Part shown: piece after piece, positions 48,995-57,238 of the stretch
Layout: each line of letters starts with the position of its first letter
Numbering within the stretch: the first letter of the stretch is position 1
DNA from: Natronorubrum texcoconense
Lineage (GTDB): Archaea; Halobacteriota; Halobacteria; Halobacteriales; Natrialbaceae
Length of the DNA: 64,000 bases
Assembly: GCF_900100335.1 (NCBI RefSeq)
Contig: NZ_FNFE01000001.1
Span: 1,116,001 to 1,180,000, forward strand
Direction of reading: 5' to 3'
The notes under the pieces: generated by a model
Seen by the model: only the letters and a program-made list of their open reading frames with translations
The model's database searches: none
Told to the model about the DNA's origin: nothing
Made by a program: the position numbers and the translations under genes

Positions 48995-51535
48995 ATGAGT
49001 TCAGACGTACCCGAACCGACTGACGTAGAGGCACGGGCGGTCGAAAACGTCCGCATCGAAGACGAGATGGAGCAGAGCTACATCGACTACGCGATGTCCG
49101 TCATCGCGGGGCGGGCCCTCCCGGACGTCCGGGACGGGCTGAAGCCGGTCCACCGGCGCATCCTGTATGCGATGCACGAGATGGGCGTCTCCTCCGGCAG
49201 CAGCCACCGGAAATCCTCCTCGATCGTCGGGGAGACGATGGGTGACTACCACCCGCACGGCGACAGCGCGATCTACGACACCCTGGTCCGACTGGCCCAG
49301 GACTTCTCGATGCGCTATCCCCTCGTCGACGGGCAGGGGAACTTCGGTTCGATGGACGGCGATCCGGCCGCAGCGCCTCGATACACTGAGGCTCGGATGG
49401 CTCCCGTCGCCGAAGAGTTGCTCGAGGACATCGACAAGGACACGGTCGACTTCTCGGCGAACTACGACGACCGCCTGCAGGAACCCGACGTGCTTCCGGC
49501 GGCGTTCCCGAACCTGCTGGTCAACGGCTCCTCAGGAATCGCTGTCGGGATGTCGACGAACATCCCGCCGCACAATCTTGGCGAGGTGATCGACGCGACG
49601 GTCGAGCTGATCGACAACCCCGACGCGACGGTCGAGGACCTGATGGAGCACGTCAAGGGCCCCGACTTCCCGACCGGCGCGAACATCGTCGGTCGCGACG
49701 CCATCTACTCGGCGTACAAGACCGGTCGCGGTCGGATTCGCGTCCGCGCGGAGTTCGAGGTCGAAGAGTGGAAGAACGACCGAGAACGCATCGTCATCAC
49801 CGAACTCCCCTATCAGGCGAACAAGGCTCGGATGGTCGAGCGCATCGCCGAGGACGTCAACGAGGGCCTGATCGAAGGCGTCTCGGACCTGCGCGACGAG
49901 TCGGACCGCGACGGCGTCCGCGTCGTCGTCGAGTGTAAACGCGGCGCGAACGTCGAGGTCGTCAAAAACCGGCTGCTCGAGAACCATCTCGAGAAAACGT
50001 TCGGCGTCATCAACCTCGCGCTGGTCGACGGCCAGCCCAAGGTGCTCTCGCTTCGAGAGACCTTGGAGGAGTACGTCGCCCACCGACGCGAGGTCGTCCG
50101 CCGTCGCAGCGAGTACGATCTCGAGGAAGCCGAGGATCGAGAACACATCCTTGAGGGTCGGCTGACGGCCGTCGAGAACGCCGACGACGTCGTCGAACTG
50201 ATCCGGAACAGCGAGGATCGCTCGGCCGCGAAAGAAGCCCTGCAGGAGGCGTACGACTTCTCACAGGCCCAGTCCGAACACATCGTCCGGATGCAACTCG
50301 GCAGCCTCACCTCGATGGAGACCGCCGAGATCGAAGACGAGTACGAGGAGGTCCAGGCCGAGATCGAGCGCCTGACGACCATCCTCGAGAGCGAGCAGGA
50401 ACTGCTCGCGGTCATCAAAGACGAGTTGCTGGAGATCAAAGACGAGTATTCGGACGATCGTCGCACCTCGATCATCGAGGATCAGGGGACGGTCACCCAC
50501 GAGGATCTCATCCCGGAAGAAGAGGTTTTCGTCGTCATGACCGAAGACGACTACGTCAAGCGGATGCCCATCGAGAACTTCGATCCCCAGGGACGCGGCG
50601 GCAAGGGGATCATCGGCGCGGACGTCAAGGAGGGCGACCGCGTGACGACGGTGTTCCGGGCGAACACCCACGACTACCTGCTCTGTTTCACCAATCAGGG
50701 CAAAGTCTATCAGCTCAAGACCTACGAAATTCCCGAGATGGGCCGGACGGCCCGCGGGAAATCGGCGGTCAACATCCTCGATCTCGACCCCGGCGAGGAC
50801 ATTACCGCTATCGTCGACACCGACGCCTTCGGCGAGGACGAGTACGTGACCATGGCGACCCGCCACGGCTACGTCAAGCGAACCGCCGGCGACGACTTCG
50901 AGAACATCCGCACGACCGGGATCATCGCGGCCGACTTGGAGGAAGGCGACGAACTCGTCGACGTCGAGGTCACCGACGGCTCGCAGGATCTGGTCATCGC
51001 CACCGAGGGCGGGATGACGATCCGGTTCGACGAGAGCGAAGTCCGTGCGATGGGCCGAAACGCCCGCGGGGTCAACGGCATCAAACTGCAAGAGGGTGAC
51101 GCGGTCGCCGGCCTCGTTGCGACGGACGAGGAGGACGGACAGGCGCTGTTGACCGTCACCCGGAACGGCTACGGGAAACGGACCCGGCTCTCCGAGTATC
51201 GCACTCAGTCGCGCTACGGGAAGGGGTTGATCGACATCAAGACGGGCGAGCGAAACGGTCCCGTGACGGCCGTCAAGGCCGTCGACGACGACGACCAGCT
51301 CGTCATGATGAGCGAGCGCGGCCAGATCGTCCGCACTCGCGTCGACGAAATTTCCGAAGTCGGTCGGAACACGATGGGCGTGATCGTGATGGCCGTCGAG
51401 GACGGCGACGCGGTTGCGAGCGTCGACGACATTCCGGCTGCCGCAGCGGCCGACGCCGAGGCCGACGACGATGGCGAGGCAACCGATGCTTCCGATGCGG
51501 ACGGCGAAGTCGAGGCGGACGGCGACGAGAACTGA
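48995..51535 (+). CDS. gyrA: DNA gyrase subunit A
   Basis: The DNA-cleaving subunit of gyrase. The 846 residues contain the N-terminal [19 protein letters not shown], catalytic Tyr130 in [10 protein letters not shown] and the quinolone-site [11 protein letters not shown] with Ser91 and Asp95, the residues of a drug-sensitive enzyme. The C-terminal beta-pinwheel includes [12 protein letters not shown] at about residue 530 (a GyrA box), which allows wrapping and negative supercoiling. The C-terminus is a long acidic tail. Co-transcribed with gyrB. Confidence 0.98.
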   Translation: MSSDVPEPTDVEARAVENVRIEDEMEQSYIDYAMSVIAGRALPDVRDGLKPVHRRILYAMHEMGVSSGSSHRKSSSIVGETMGDYHPHGDSAIYDTLVRLAQDFSMRYPLVDGQGNFGSMDGDPAAAPRYTEARMAPVAEELLEDIDKDTVDFSANYDDRLQEPDVLPAAFPNLLVNGSSGIAVGMSTNIPPHNLGEVIDATVELIDNPDATVEDLMEHVKGPDFPTGANIVGRDAIYSAYKTGRGRIRVRAEFEVEEWKNDRERIVITELPYQANKARMVERIAEDVNEGLIEGVSDLRDESDRDGVRVVVECKRGANVEVVKNRLLENHLEKTFGVINLALVDGQPKVLSLRETLEEYVAHRREVVRRRSEYDLEEAEDREHILEGRLTAVENADDVVELIRNSEDRSAAKEALQEAYDFSQAQSEHIVRMQLGSLTSMETAEIEDEYEEVQAEIERLTTILESEQELLAVIKDELLEIKDEYSDDRRTSIIEDQGTVTHEDLIPEEEVFVVMTEDDYVKRMPIENFDPQGRGGKGIIGADVKEGDRVTTVFRANTHDYLLCFTNQGKVYQLKTYEIPEMGRTARGKSAVNILDLDPGEDITAIVDTDAFGEDEYVTMATRHGYVKRTAGDDFENIRTTGIIAADLEEGDELVDVEVTDGSQDLVIATEGGMTIRFDESEVRAMGRNARGVNGIKLQEGDAVAGLVATDEEDGQALLTVTRNGYGKRTRLSEYRTQSRYGKGLIDIKTGERNGPVTAVKAVDDDDQLVMMSERGQIVRTRVDEISEVGRNTMGVIVMAVEDGDAVASVDDIPAAAAADAEADDDGEATDASDADGEVEADGDEN

Positions 51536-51549
51536 GCGGCCCGCAGCAA

Positions 51550-51556
51550 TTTTTTT
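51550..51556 (+). terminator. Oligo-T terminator after gyrA
   Basis: A run of seven T residues 15 bp after the gyrA stop, in an otherwise G+C-rich region, fits a typical archaeal U-tract terminator for the gyrBA transcript. Confidence 0.65.
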
Positions 51557-51654
51557 GCGCGTCGAAGCGCCGTCGAGCACAGTAGGCGAGCGGAGCGTCG
51601 TTGGATACTCTCGAGTACGGGGTACGCTATGAAGGGGCGAGAACTGTAGATGAC

Positions 51655-52188
51655 TCAGTGTGCAGGCTCTTCGGCTGGCGCAACCATGTCTTCGATTCGC
51701 AGGATGAGAATGTTGTTGGTGTCGTCCTTGCCGTCCACGCGGCCCTCGATGACCAGTTTCGACAGCGGCGTCGGGCCGACGATGACCGAGTCGTCCTCGT
51801 GAATCTCGCCCATCGGGCCCTGCATGTGAATCTCCGCGCGGCAGAGTTCGGGGTGGTGGACGCTCGAGAGGTCGATCTCCTCGACGATGACGTCCTGGAC
51901 GGGGTTGCCCTCGTGCTCGAGCGGGACGGAAGCGGGGTCGTCCATCTGCTGGATCTCGAGGGCTTCGTAGGCTGCGGCAGTCGGCTTGTAGCCACCTTTC
52001 GGACCTGGTACACCTTCGACCAACTGCAGGGCCTTGAGACTCTGCATCTGGTTGCGGATCGTTCCGGGGTTCCGGTCGACCTGCTCGGCGATGTCCTCGC
52101 CCTTGATCGCGGATTCGGACTCCTTGTGGAGATTTGTCAATGCACGGAGAATCTTCTTCTGGCTGGGGGTGAGTTCGATGGATGACAT
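51655..52188 (-). CDS. Rrf2/HTH-family transcriptional regulator
   Basis: A 177-residue regulator. Residues 1-85 form a winged helix-turn-helix: LTPSQKKILRALTNLHKESE, then IAEQVDRNPGTIRNQMQSL as the recognition helix and GPKGGYKPT as the wing. The C-terminal 90 residues have a small beta domain (RAEIHMQGPMGEIHEDDSVI, SKLVIEGRVDGKDDTNNILI) unique to haloarchaeal members. Databases commonly list the family as Rrf2; I see no Fe-S cysteines of the Rrf2/IscR pattern, so the name is loose. Target genes are unknown. Confidence 0.8.
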   Translation of the reverse strand: MSSIELTPSQKKILRALTNLHKESESAIKGEDIAEQVDRNPGTIRNQMQSLKALQLVEGVPGPKGGYKPTAAAYEALEIQQMDDPASVPLEHEGNPVQDVIVEEIDLSSVHHPELCRAEIHMQGPMGEIHEDDSVIVGPTPLSKLVIEGRVDGKDDTNNILILRIEDMVAPAEEPAH

Positions 52189-52329
52189 ACTTTATTGTTC
52201 GTAATTGATTTCCTTAAACCCGACGGGTATGTCGGGCTGATTCACTCAGATTTTGCTGTTTGAACCGGTCATAGTAAGGCGTTTGGGTTCGTCGTCCGTC
52301 GCTCGCTTCGACCGACGGCGATCGACCGC

Positions 52330-53262
52330 TTACGCCGGAATGAGCCAGCCTTCGAGGAGGACCTCGGTGAGGACGTCCTCGAGGAAGAACATCAGGACGA
52401 AACCGAACGAGAACGTCGCGGCGTTGACCCGGGTGAACACGGCTTCGGCGTCGAACCGGATGAGTTCCGCGACCTCGATGAGCACCTGGAGGATCGCGCC
52501 GATCGCGATGGCGTAGAACAGGATCGCGAGCAGAGTGGACTGGGCGAAGCTGCCGACCCAGCCGCCGAGAATAACGGTGCCCCCGGCGATGGTGCCCATT
52601 GCGACGAAGTGGTACAGCGGCGGTGCCGCCCTGTCGCGGGCGACCGCGGCGACGATGGTCGGTCCCTCCATCACGTTGTGCATCACGAACGCCAGAACGA
52701 GCAACATCACCAGCGACGCGTCGCCGGCGACGTAGGCGACGCCGATGCCGAGCCCTTCGCCGAGGCTGTGCAGGCCGAGCGCGAGCGCGACCAGATAGGC
52801 GATCTCGAGGCCGCTTTTTTGCTGGTCCGCCATTTTGCGCTGACGCCACTCGCTGGCTGCGTACATGACGAGAAACGTCCCCCCGACGCCGACGACGGCC
52901 AACGTGGCAGCGAGTACGGTGCTCTCGGCGTCGGCACTGTACTCGAAGACCTCTTCGGTCATCTCGACGGCAATGAAGACGAGGACACCAGCAGCGAGCG
53001 CCATGAAGGCGTGTAAGTACCGCGGATCGAGATCGCGAATGAACGGAAACCAGAGCATCCCGACTAACACCGGAATGATACCGGCGATCGCCCCGATTAT
53101 CGTCAGCATCCAGAGCATATCCGCCGTGCTCGCTTCGTCCACGCTTCCGAGGTCACCGAACGGCGAAGTGAGATAGAGCGCTCCGAAAATAGCCCCCAAC
53201 ACGAGGAGGGGACCGATCGCTAACAGCCAGCGAGGGAGATCGTATATCGATCGATCCGTCAT
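52330..53262 (-). CDS. ZIP family divalent metal transporter
   Basis: A 310-residue membrane protein with eight hydrophobic helices. The metal site is ALGLHSLGEGLGIG in helix 4 and VMHNVMEGPTIV in helix 5, with the His-x-x-x-Glu pairs of ZIP transporters. It moves Zn2+, Mn2+ or Fe2+ into the cytoplasm. A DtxR-type regulator gene lies upstream in the same orientation, and two TTAGA-N-TCTAA inverted repeats in its promoter suggest metal-dependent repression. N-terminal helices precede a loop with few histidines, unlike eukaryotic ZIPs. Confidence 0.9.
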   Translation of the reverse strand: MTDRSIYDLPRWLLAIGPLLVLGAIFGALYLTSPFGDLGSVDEASTADMLWMLTIIGAIAGIIPVLVGMLWFPFIRDLDPRYLHAFMALAAGVLVFIAVEMTEEVFEYSADAESTVLAATLAVVGVGGTFLVMYAASEWRQRKMADQQKSGLEIAYLVALALGLHSLGEGLGIGVAYVAGDASLVMLLVLAFVMHNVMEGPTIVAAVARDRAAPPLYHFVAMGTIAGGTVILGGWVGSFAQSTLLAILFYAIAIGAILQVLIEVAELIRFDAEAVFTRVNAATFSFGFVLMFFLEDVLTEVLLEGWLIPA

Positions 53263-53313
53263 CGCGAACCGTCACCTCCAGCAACACACACTCGAGTCGT
53301 CATTACGCATCGA

Positions 53314-53369
53314 TTAGAGACGTCTAAACATATATCTTTTCCACGCACGATCCGTTAGATCGAGTCTAA
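53314..53369. promoter_or_regulatory. Twin TTAGA-N4/5-TCTAA operator and TATA of ZIP gene
   Basis: Two inverted repeats, ttagagacgtctaa (53314-53327) and ttagatcgagtctaa (53355-53369), flank the minus-strand TATA-like AAGATATATG (53329-53338). Transcription of the ZIP gene should start near 53304, so the first repeat is between TATA and start, where a bound repressor would block RNA polymerase. The DtxR-type protein encoded just upstream is the natural candidate. Confidence 0.65.
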
Positions 53370-53415
53370 ACAAACTTCCAGATCGATTTTGTGTACGGAT
53401 ATGGTCCGGCCCGCG

Positions 53416-54096
53416 CTATTGTTCGATCTCCGCTCCACGAGCTACGCGCACGTGGTGTGCGACGGTGTCGGGGAGTGAGACCGACTCGTCGTGCTCGCTC
53501 GAGCGCGCCGTGATCATCCCGAACGGCGCGACCTCGACGATCTCGAGTTCGACCCCGGGTTCGACGCCGTGGTCGGCGAGGTAGGAGAGGACGTCCGCGT
53601 CGCGGTCGGCGACCTCCTCGACGACGACGACGTCGCCCTCTTCGAACTCGGTGACGGATTTGCCGTCGGGACGCTCCGGCGGCTCGAGGTCGGCGCTGGG
53701 GATCGGCGAGCCGTGGGGGTCGACCGTCGGCTGACCCAGTGCGTCCGCCACGCGGGCCTCGAAGTCCTCGCTGATGTGGTGTTCGAGCCGGTCGGCCTCC
53801 TCGTGGACCTCCGCCCAGTCGTAGTCTAAGTGTTCGGTGAGATAGGCCTCGAGCAGTCGATGGTGGCGGACGACCTCGAGGGCGACGGTCTCGCCCTCGT
53901 CGGTCAGCGTGACGCCGCGGTACTTCTCGCGGTCGACGAAGCCCCGTTCCTCGAGTTTATCGAGCATGCTCGTGACGGTCGGCGACGTGACGTCTAGCTC
54001 CTCGGCGATGGCCGACGTCTTGATCCGCTCGTCGGTCTCGCGCTGGAGCTGATAGATCGCCTTGAGGTAGTCTTCCATCACGTCGCTCAGCATCAT
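53416..54096 (-). CDS. DtxR family metal-dependent transcriptional repressor
   Basis: A 226-residue regulator. The N-terminal winged helix (1-65, VMEDYLKAIYQLQRE ... ELDVTSPTVTSMLDKLEERG) binds DNA, the central part (about 70-135) holds metal-ligand residues such as VRHHRLLEAYL and HEEADRLEHHISE, and the C-terminal 75 residues form a FeoA/SH3-like domain (GVEPGVELEIVEVAPFGMI). It senses Mn2+ or Fe2+. It lies upstream of a ZIP transporter gene with a matching operator. The gene's own promoter contains a different, larger inverted repeat. Two adjacent ATGs (54096, 54093) are possible starts. Confidence 0.92.
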   Translation of the reverse strand: MMLSDVMEDYLKAIYQLQRETDERIKTSAIAEELDVTSPTVTSMLDKLEERGFVDREKYRGVTLTDEGETVALEVVRHHRLLEAYLTEHLDYDWAEVHEEADRLEHHISEDFEARVADALGQPTVDPHGSPIPSADLEPPERPDGKSVTEFEEGDVVVVEEVADRDADVLSYLADHGVEPGVELEIVEVAPFGMITARSSEHDESVSLPDTVAHHVRVARGAEIEQ

Positions 54097-54105
54097 TCTA
54101 TTTGA

Positions 54106-54131
54106 GATTTAGGGCCATCTAACCCTAAATC
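54106..54131. promoter_or_regulatory. Perfect 9-bp inverted repeat in the dtxR promoter
   Basis: GATTTAGGG (54106-54114) and CCCTAAATC (54123-54131) form a perfect inverted repeat with an 8-bp spacer. It lies 10-35 bp before the DtxR start codon, over the core promoter of that leaderless gene, and about 50 bp before the divergent arginase gene. Autoregulation by the DtxR-type protein is likely; the arginase gene may be affected too. Confidence 0.65.
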
Positions 54132-54182
54132 TGTCGCCGTCTCGACCGTCACCATCAAATCGCCCGGTCGTAAACTGGACGT

Positions 54183-55103
54183 ATGGGCACGACTGTCAGA
54201 ATCATCGGTGCGCCGATGGACTACGGCGCGGATCGTCGCGGAGTCGACATGGGACCGTCCGCTATCCGGTACGCGGGACTCTCCGACAGACTCGAGCGCG
54301 CGGGTGTCGATCCGGTCGACGCCGGGGACCTCGCTATCCCACGGGCCGAAGAACGGGATCCGGACGCCGGCGGCCCGAATCGAGGGAACGCCAAGTTCCT
54401 CCAGGAGGTCGAAGATATCTGTACGCGGCTGGGAGACCAGGTCGCGGAGACGCTCGCCGACGGCGAGTTTCCGCTCGTCCTCGGCGGCGACCACTCGGTC
54501 GCCATCGGGTCGATGCACGGCGCCGCTCGAGACGCCGACCTCGGCGCGATCTGGTTCGACGCCCACGCCGACCTGAACACGCCCGAGACCTCACCCAGCG
54601 GAAACGTCCACGGGATGCCCCTCGCCGCGACGCTCGGCCACGGTGCGTTCGCGGAGATGGAGTGGGCCACCGCGCCGCGCGTCCGAGAGGAGTCGATCGC
54701 GTACGTCGGCCTCCGGAGCATCGACGAGCGCGAACGCGAACTCGTCCGAGACAGCGAGATGACGGCGTTTACGATGGCCGACATCGACGAACGCGGCATG
54801 ACGGCCGTCGTCGAGGATGCACTCGACGTCGCAACCGGCGGCACCGACGGCGTCCACGTCAGCCTCGACCTCGACTGGCTCGACCCCAAAGCGGCTCCCG
54901 GCGTCGGGACGCCCGTCCGCGGCGGCGTCACCTATCGGGAAGCCCACGCCGCACTCGAGACCGTCTCCGAGCGCCACGACAGCGAGGAAATCCTGCGGTC
55001 GATGGACGTCGTCGAAGTGAACCCGATCCTCGACGAGGGGAACGAAACGGCGACGCTCGGAGCCGAACTGACTGCAAGCGCGTTCGGAAACAAAATTCTC
55101 TGA
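54183..55103 (+). CDS. rocF: Arginase (ureohydrolase family)
   Basis: Cleaves arginine to ornithine and urea with a binuclear Mn2+ site. The 306 residues have GAPMDYGADRRGVDMGPSAI at the N-terminus, and the Mn ligands GGDHS (102-106), DAHADLN (126-132) and SLDLDWLD. The N-terminal block and GVGTPVRGGVTYREAH match arginase better than agmatinase; the substrate remains an inference. Placement beside the metal regulator is notable because the enzyme uses Mn2+. The ATG at 54183 gives the expected start. Confidence 0.9.
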   Translation: MGTTVRIIGAPMDYGADRRGVDMGPSAIRYAGLSDRLERAGVDPVDAGDLAIPRAEERDPDAGGPNRGNAKFLQEVEDICTRLGDQVAETLADGEFPLVLGGDHSVAIGSMHGAARDADLGAIWFDAHADLNTPETSPSGNVHGMPLAATLGHGAFAEMEWATAPRVREESIAYVGLRSIDERERELVRDSEMTAFTMADIDERGMTAVVEDALDVATGGTDGVHVSLDLDWLDPKAAPGVGTPVRGGVTYREAHAALETVSERHDSEEILRSMDVVEVNPILDEGNETATLGAELTASAFGNKIL

Positions 55104-55156
55104 GTTCGACACCTGTCAGGAGTCCGATTTTCCGAACATCGGATACTGTGAGGTGA

Positions 55157-55183
55157 GAACACGCCACAACACGATGCGTGTTC
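55157..55183. promoter_or_regulatory. 8-bp inverted repeat upstream of NDH-2 promoter
   Basis: GAACACGC (55157-55164) and GCGTGTTC (55176-55183) are perfect inverted repeats with an 11-bp spacer, just before the TATA-like TTTGTATC (55191-55198). The arm centres are about two helical turns apart, as expected for a dimeric regulator near the archaeal BRE/TATA. The protein that binds is unknown. Confidence 0.6.
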
Positions 55184-55220
55184 CAACACCTTTGTATCGT
55201 AGTGTATCAGACTGTCGAAT

Positions 55221-56375
55221 ATGACTGAGAACGTCGTCGTGCTCGGCGCGGGCTATGCCGGTGCTGGTGCGATCAACAAGCTCCAATCGGAGCTCGGGGG
55301 CAACGCGCGGCTAACGTGGATCGCAGACGTCGACTATCATCTCGTTTTGCACGAATCTCACCGCGTGATTCGCGACCCGAACGTTCGATCGGACATCACG
55401 TTCCCGGTCGAAGATATCGCCGATCCGTCGACCCGGTTCATCCAGGACGAAGTCACCGGCCTCGACGTCGACGAGCAGGTCGTCGAACTCGCCGACGGCG
55501 ACGACGTCGACTACGACTACGTCCTCGTCGGCCTCGGCAGCCAGACCGCCTACTACGGCATCCCCGGTCTCGAGGACCACTCGCTGACGCTGAAGAGCCT
55601 CGACGACGCCCTCGAGATCCACGAGGCCGTCAAAGACGCCAGTCAGGCCGCCACCCGCGGCGAACCCGCACAGGTCGTCATCGGCGGCGCCGGTCTCTCG
55701 GGCATCCAGACCGCCGGCGAGATCGCCGAGTTCCGCGACAACCACCGCGCGCCGATCGAGATCCACCTCGTCGAGGCGCTCGAGGAGATCTTCCCCGGCA
55801 ACGATCCGGAAGTTCAGCAGGCGCTGCGCGACCTCCTCGAGGACGCCGGCGTCCAGATCCACACGGACGACCCGATCACCGAAGCCAAAGAGGACGTCAT
55901 CGAGTTCGACGAGGGCGAACCGCTCGACCACGACGTGCTCGTCTGGACCGGCGGCATCACGGGCCGCGACGCGATGGACGGCGTCGACCTCGAGAACGAA
56001 CACAACCGCGTCAACACGGAAGCGAACTTCCAGACCTCCAACGAACGCGTCTTCGCCATCGGCGACTCGGCGATCATCGATCAGGGCGACCAGCCCGCAC
56101 CGCCGACCGCACAGGCCGCCTGGCAGGCCGCCGAGGTCGCCGGCGAGAACATCTCGCGCGCCATCGAGAACCGCCCGCTCAAGACCTGGGAGTACAACGA
56201 CAAAGGGACCGTCGTCTCCGTCGGCGAGAAAGCAGTCGCCCACGACGTGCAGATGCTCCCCGTCGACACCTTCGGCGGCTTCCCCGCGAAGAACCTGAAA
56301 AAGATGATCGCCGCCCGCTGGATCGCGGACATCACGTCCTGGAACGTCGCCCGAAAGTCCTGGTCGTCGCTGTAG
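55221..56375 (+). CDS. ndh: Type II NADH dehydrogenase (FAD-dependent)
   Basis: A 384-residue flavoprotein oxidising NADH and reducing menaquinone without proton pumping, bound at the membrane surface. FAD motif: VVVLGAGYAGAGAIN (4-18). NAD motif: AQVVIGGAGLSGIQTAGEI (about 154-172). C-terminal FAD contact RVFAIGDSAIID and PTAQAAWQAAEVAGEN. Halobacteria generally lack NADH-oxidising complex I, so this family carries much NADH oxidation; that is general knowledge. The TATA is 23-30 bp upstream of the ATG (leaderless). Confidence 0.93.
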   Translation: MTENVVVLGAGYAGAGAINKLQSELGGNARLTWIADVDYHLVLHESHRVIRDPNVRSDITFPVEDIADPSTRFIQDEVTGLDVDEQVVELADGDDVDYDYVLVGLGSQTAYYGIPGLEDHSLTLKSLDDALEIHEAVKDASQAATRGEPAQVVIGGAGLSGIQTAGEIAEFRDNHRAPIEIHLVEALEEIFPGNDPEVQQALRDLLEDAGVQIHTDDPITEAKEDVIEFDEGEPLDHDVLVWTGGITGRDAMDGVDLENEHNRVNTEANFQTSNERVFAIGDSAIIDQGDQPAPPTAQAAWQAAEVAGENISRAIENRPLKTWEYNDKGTVVSVGEKAVAHDVQMLPVDTFGGFPAKNLKKMIAARWIADITSWNVARKSWSSL

Positions 56376-56499
56376 CCCGGCCACGTCCCAGTTCCGAGCG
56401 CTCGAGTCGATCTTTTCGCAGTGCTGGTGGGATCCGTTGCGTCGATATTCACAGTGTCGTCGATAGCGTCCACACGTACAACAGGGGACGCGTGACGTC

Positions 56500-57156
56500 T
56501 CAGAACCGACCGTCGAGATAGCTCCGTGCGAGCGTCGCCTCCGCTTTCCGCAGGTGGTCGCCGGCCGTACTCGTCGCGAGTCCCAACTCGTCTGCGACGT
56601 CATTTACGGTTCCCTCACGCGGGATGTCGTAGTAGCCGACTCGCTCGGCGGCCGCCAGTGTTTCTCGCTGTCGTTCGGTCAGTCCGACGCGACCGCCGGT
56701 CGGCCCCATCGCAGTCACGGCCTCGAGTTCGACGTCGAACCCGCCGGGGAGTGCGTTTACGACGGTATCGACGTCAGCGGCAGTTCCCAACATCTGTATC
56801 GTGAGTCGACCACCAGAGAGGAACGTGATCGGCGGCACGGCGACGAGGTTCGTTGCCGTGAACGCGTCGTACAGCTCCCGATCGCTCTCTGTAGGCGTAT
56901 CCCTGACGTAGAGGTACAGTTCGTCGGCTCGGCCGTCTACCAGTTCGTACTCGCGGATCGACGCCGTCTCTCGGAGCGCCCGCTCGTAAACGTCGCGGTC
57001 GGCGAGCACGCGAAACACCAGTGCAGTACGCTGCTCGCCCGTGACGTTCCACTCGAGTAGCTCGCTCCGATGAACCGCCTCGTGGTCGTCGATCAATCGA
57101 TGCATCGGATGCTGGACCCACTCCGGAATTCGGATCGCCACCGTAAACGATCGCAT
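56500..57156 (-). CDS. Bacterio-opsin activator-type HTH regulator
   Basis: A 218-residue haloarchaeal transcription factor. Residues 1-150 form the BAT-type N-terminal sensing domain (MRSFTVAIRIPEWVQHPMHR, VDTVVNALPGGFDVELEAV). The C-terminal HTH-10 domain has LTERQRETLAAAERVGYYDI and the recognition segment LGLATSTAGDHLRKAEATL. It is divergent from the cytochrome P450 gene and may control it. Its ATG is 27 bp from the centre of a shared TATA, giving a leaderless transcript. Confidence 0.9.
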   Translation of the reverse strand: MRSFTVAIRIPEWVQHPMHRLIDDHEAVHRSELLEWNVTGEQRTALVFRVLADRDVYERALRETASIREYELVDGRADELYLYVRDTPTESDRELYDAFTATNLVAVPPITFLSGGRLTIQMLGTAADVDTVVNALPGGFDVELEAVTAMGPTGGRVGLTERQRETLAAAERVGYYDIPREGTVNDVADELGLATSTAGDHLRKAEATLARSYLDGRF

Positions 57157-57177
57157 ACCGATACCGACGGGTTGAGC

Positions 57178-57189
57178 TTATAAATAGGC
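57178..57189. promoter_or_regulatory. Shared TATA of divergent regulator and P450 genes
   Basis: The sequence CTTATAAATAGG contains the palindrome TTATAA and can be read as a TATA box in both directions. The regulator start is 27 bp away, so that gene is leaderless. The P450 start is 55 bp away, leaving a leader of about 30 nt. Only one of the two polymerase complexes could occupy the element at a time. Confidence 0.6.
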
Positions 57190-57238
57190 GGATGTATCCG
57201 TGAGAACGACGAGGGTTTCAGGGCATCGATTCGCTGGT

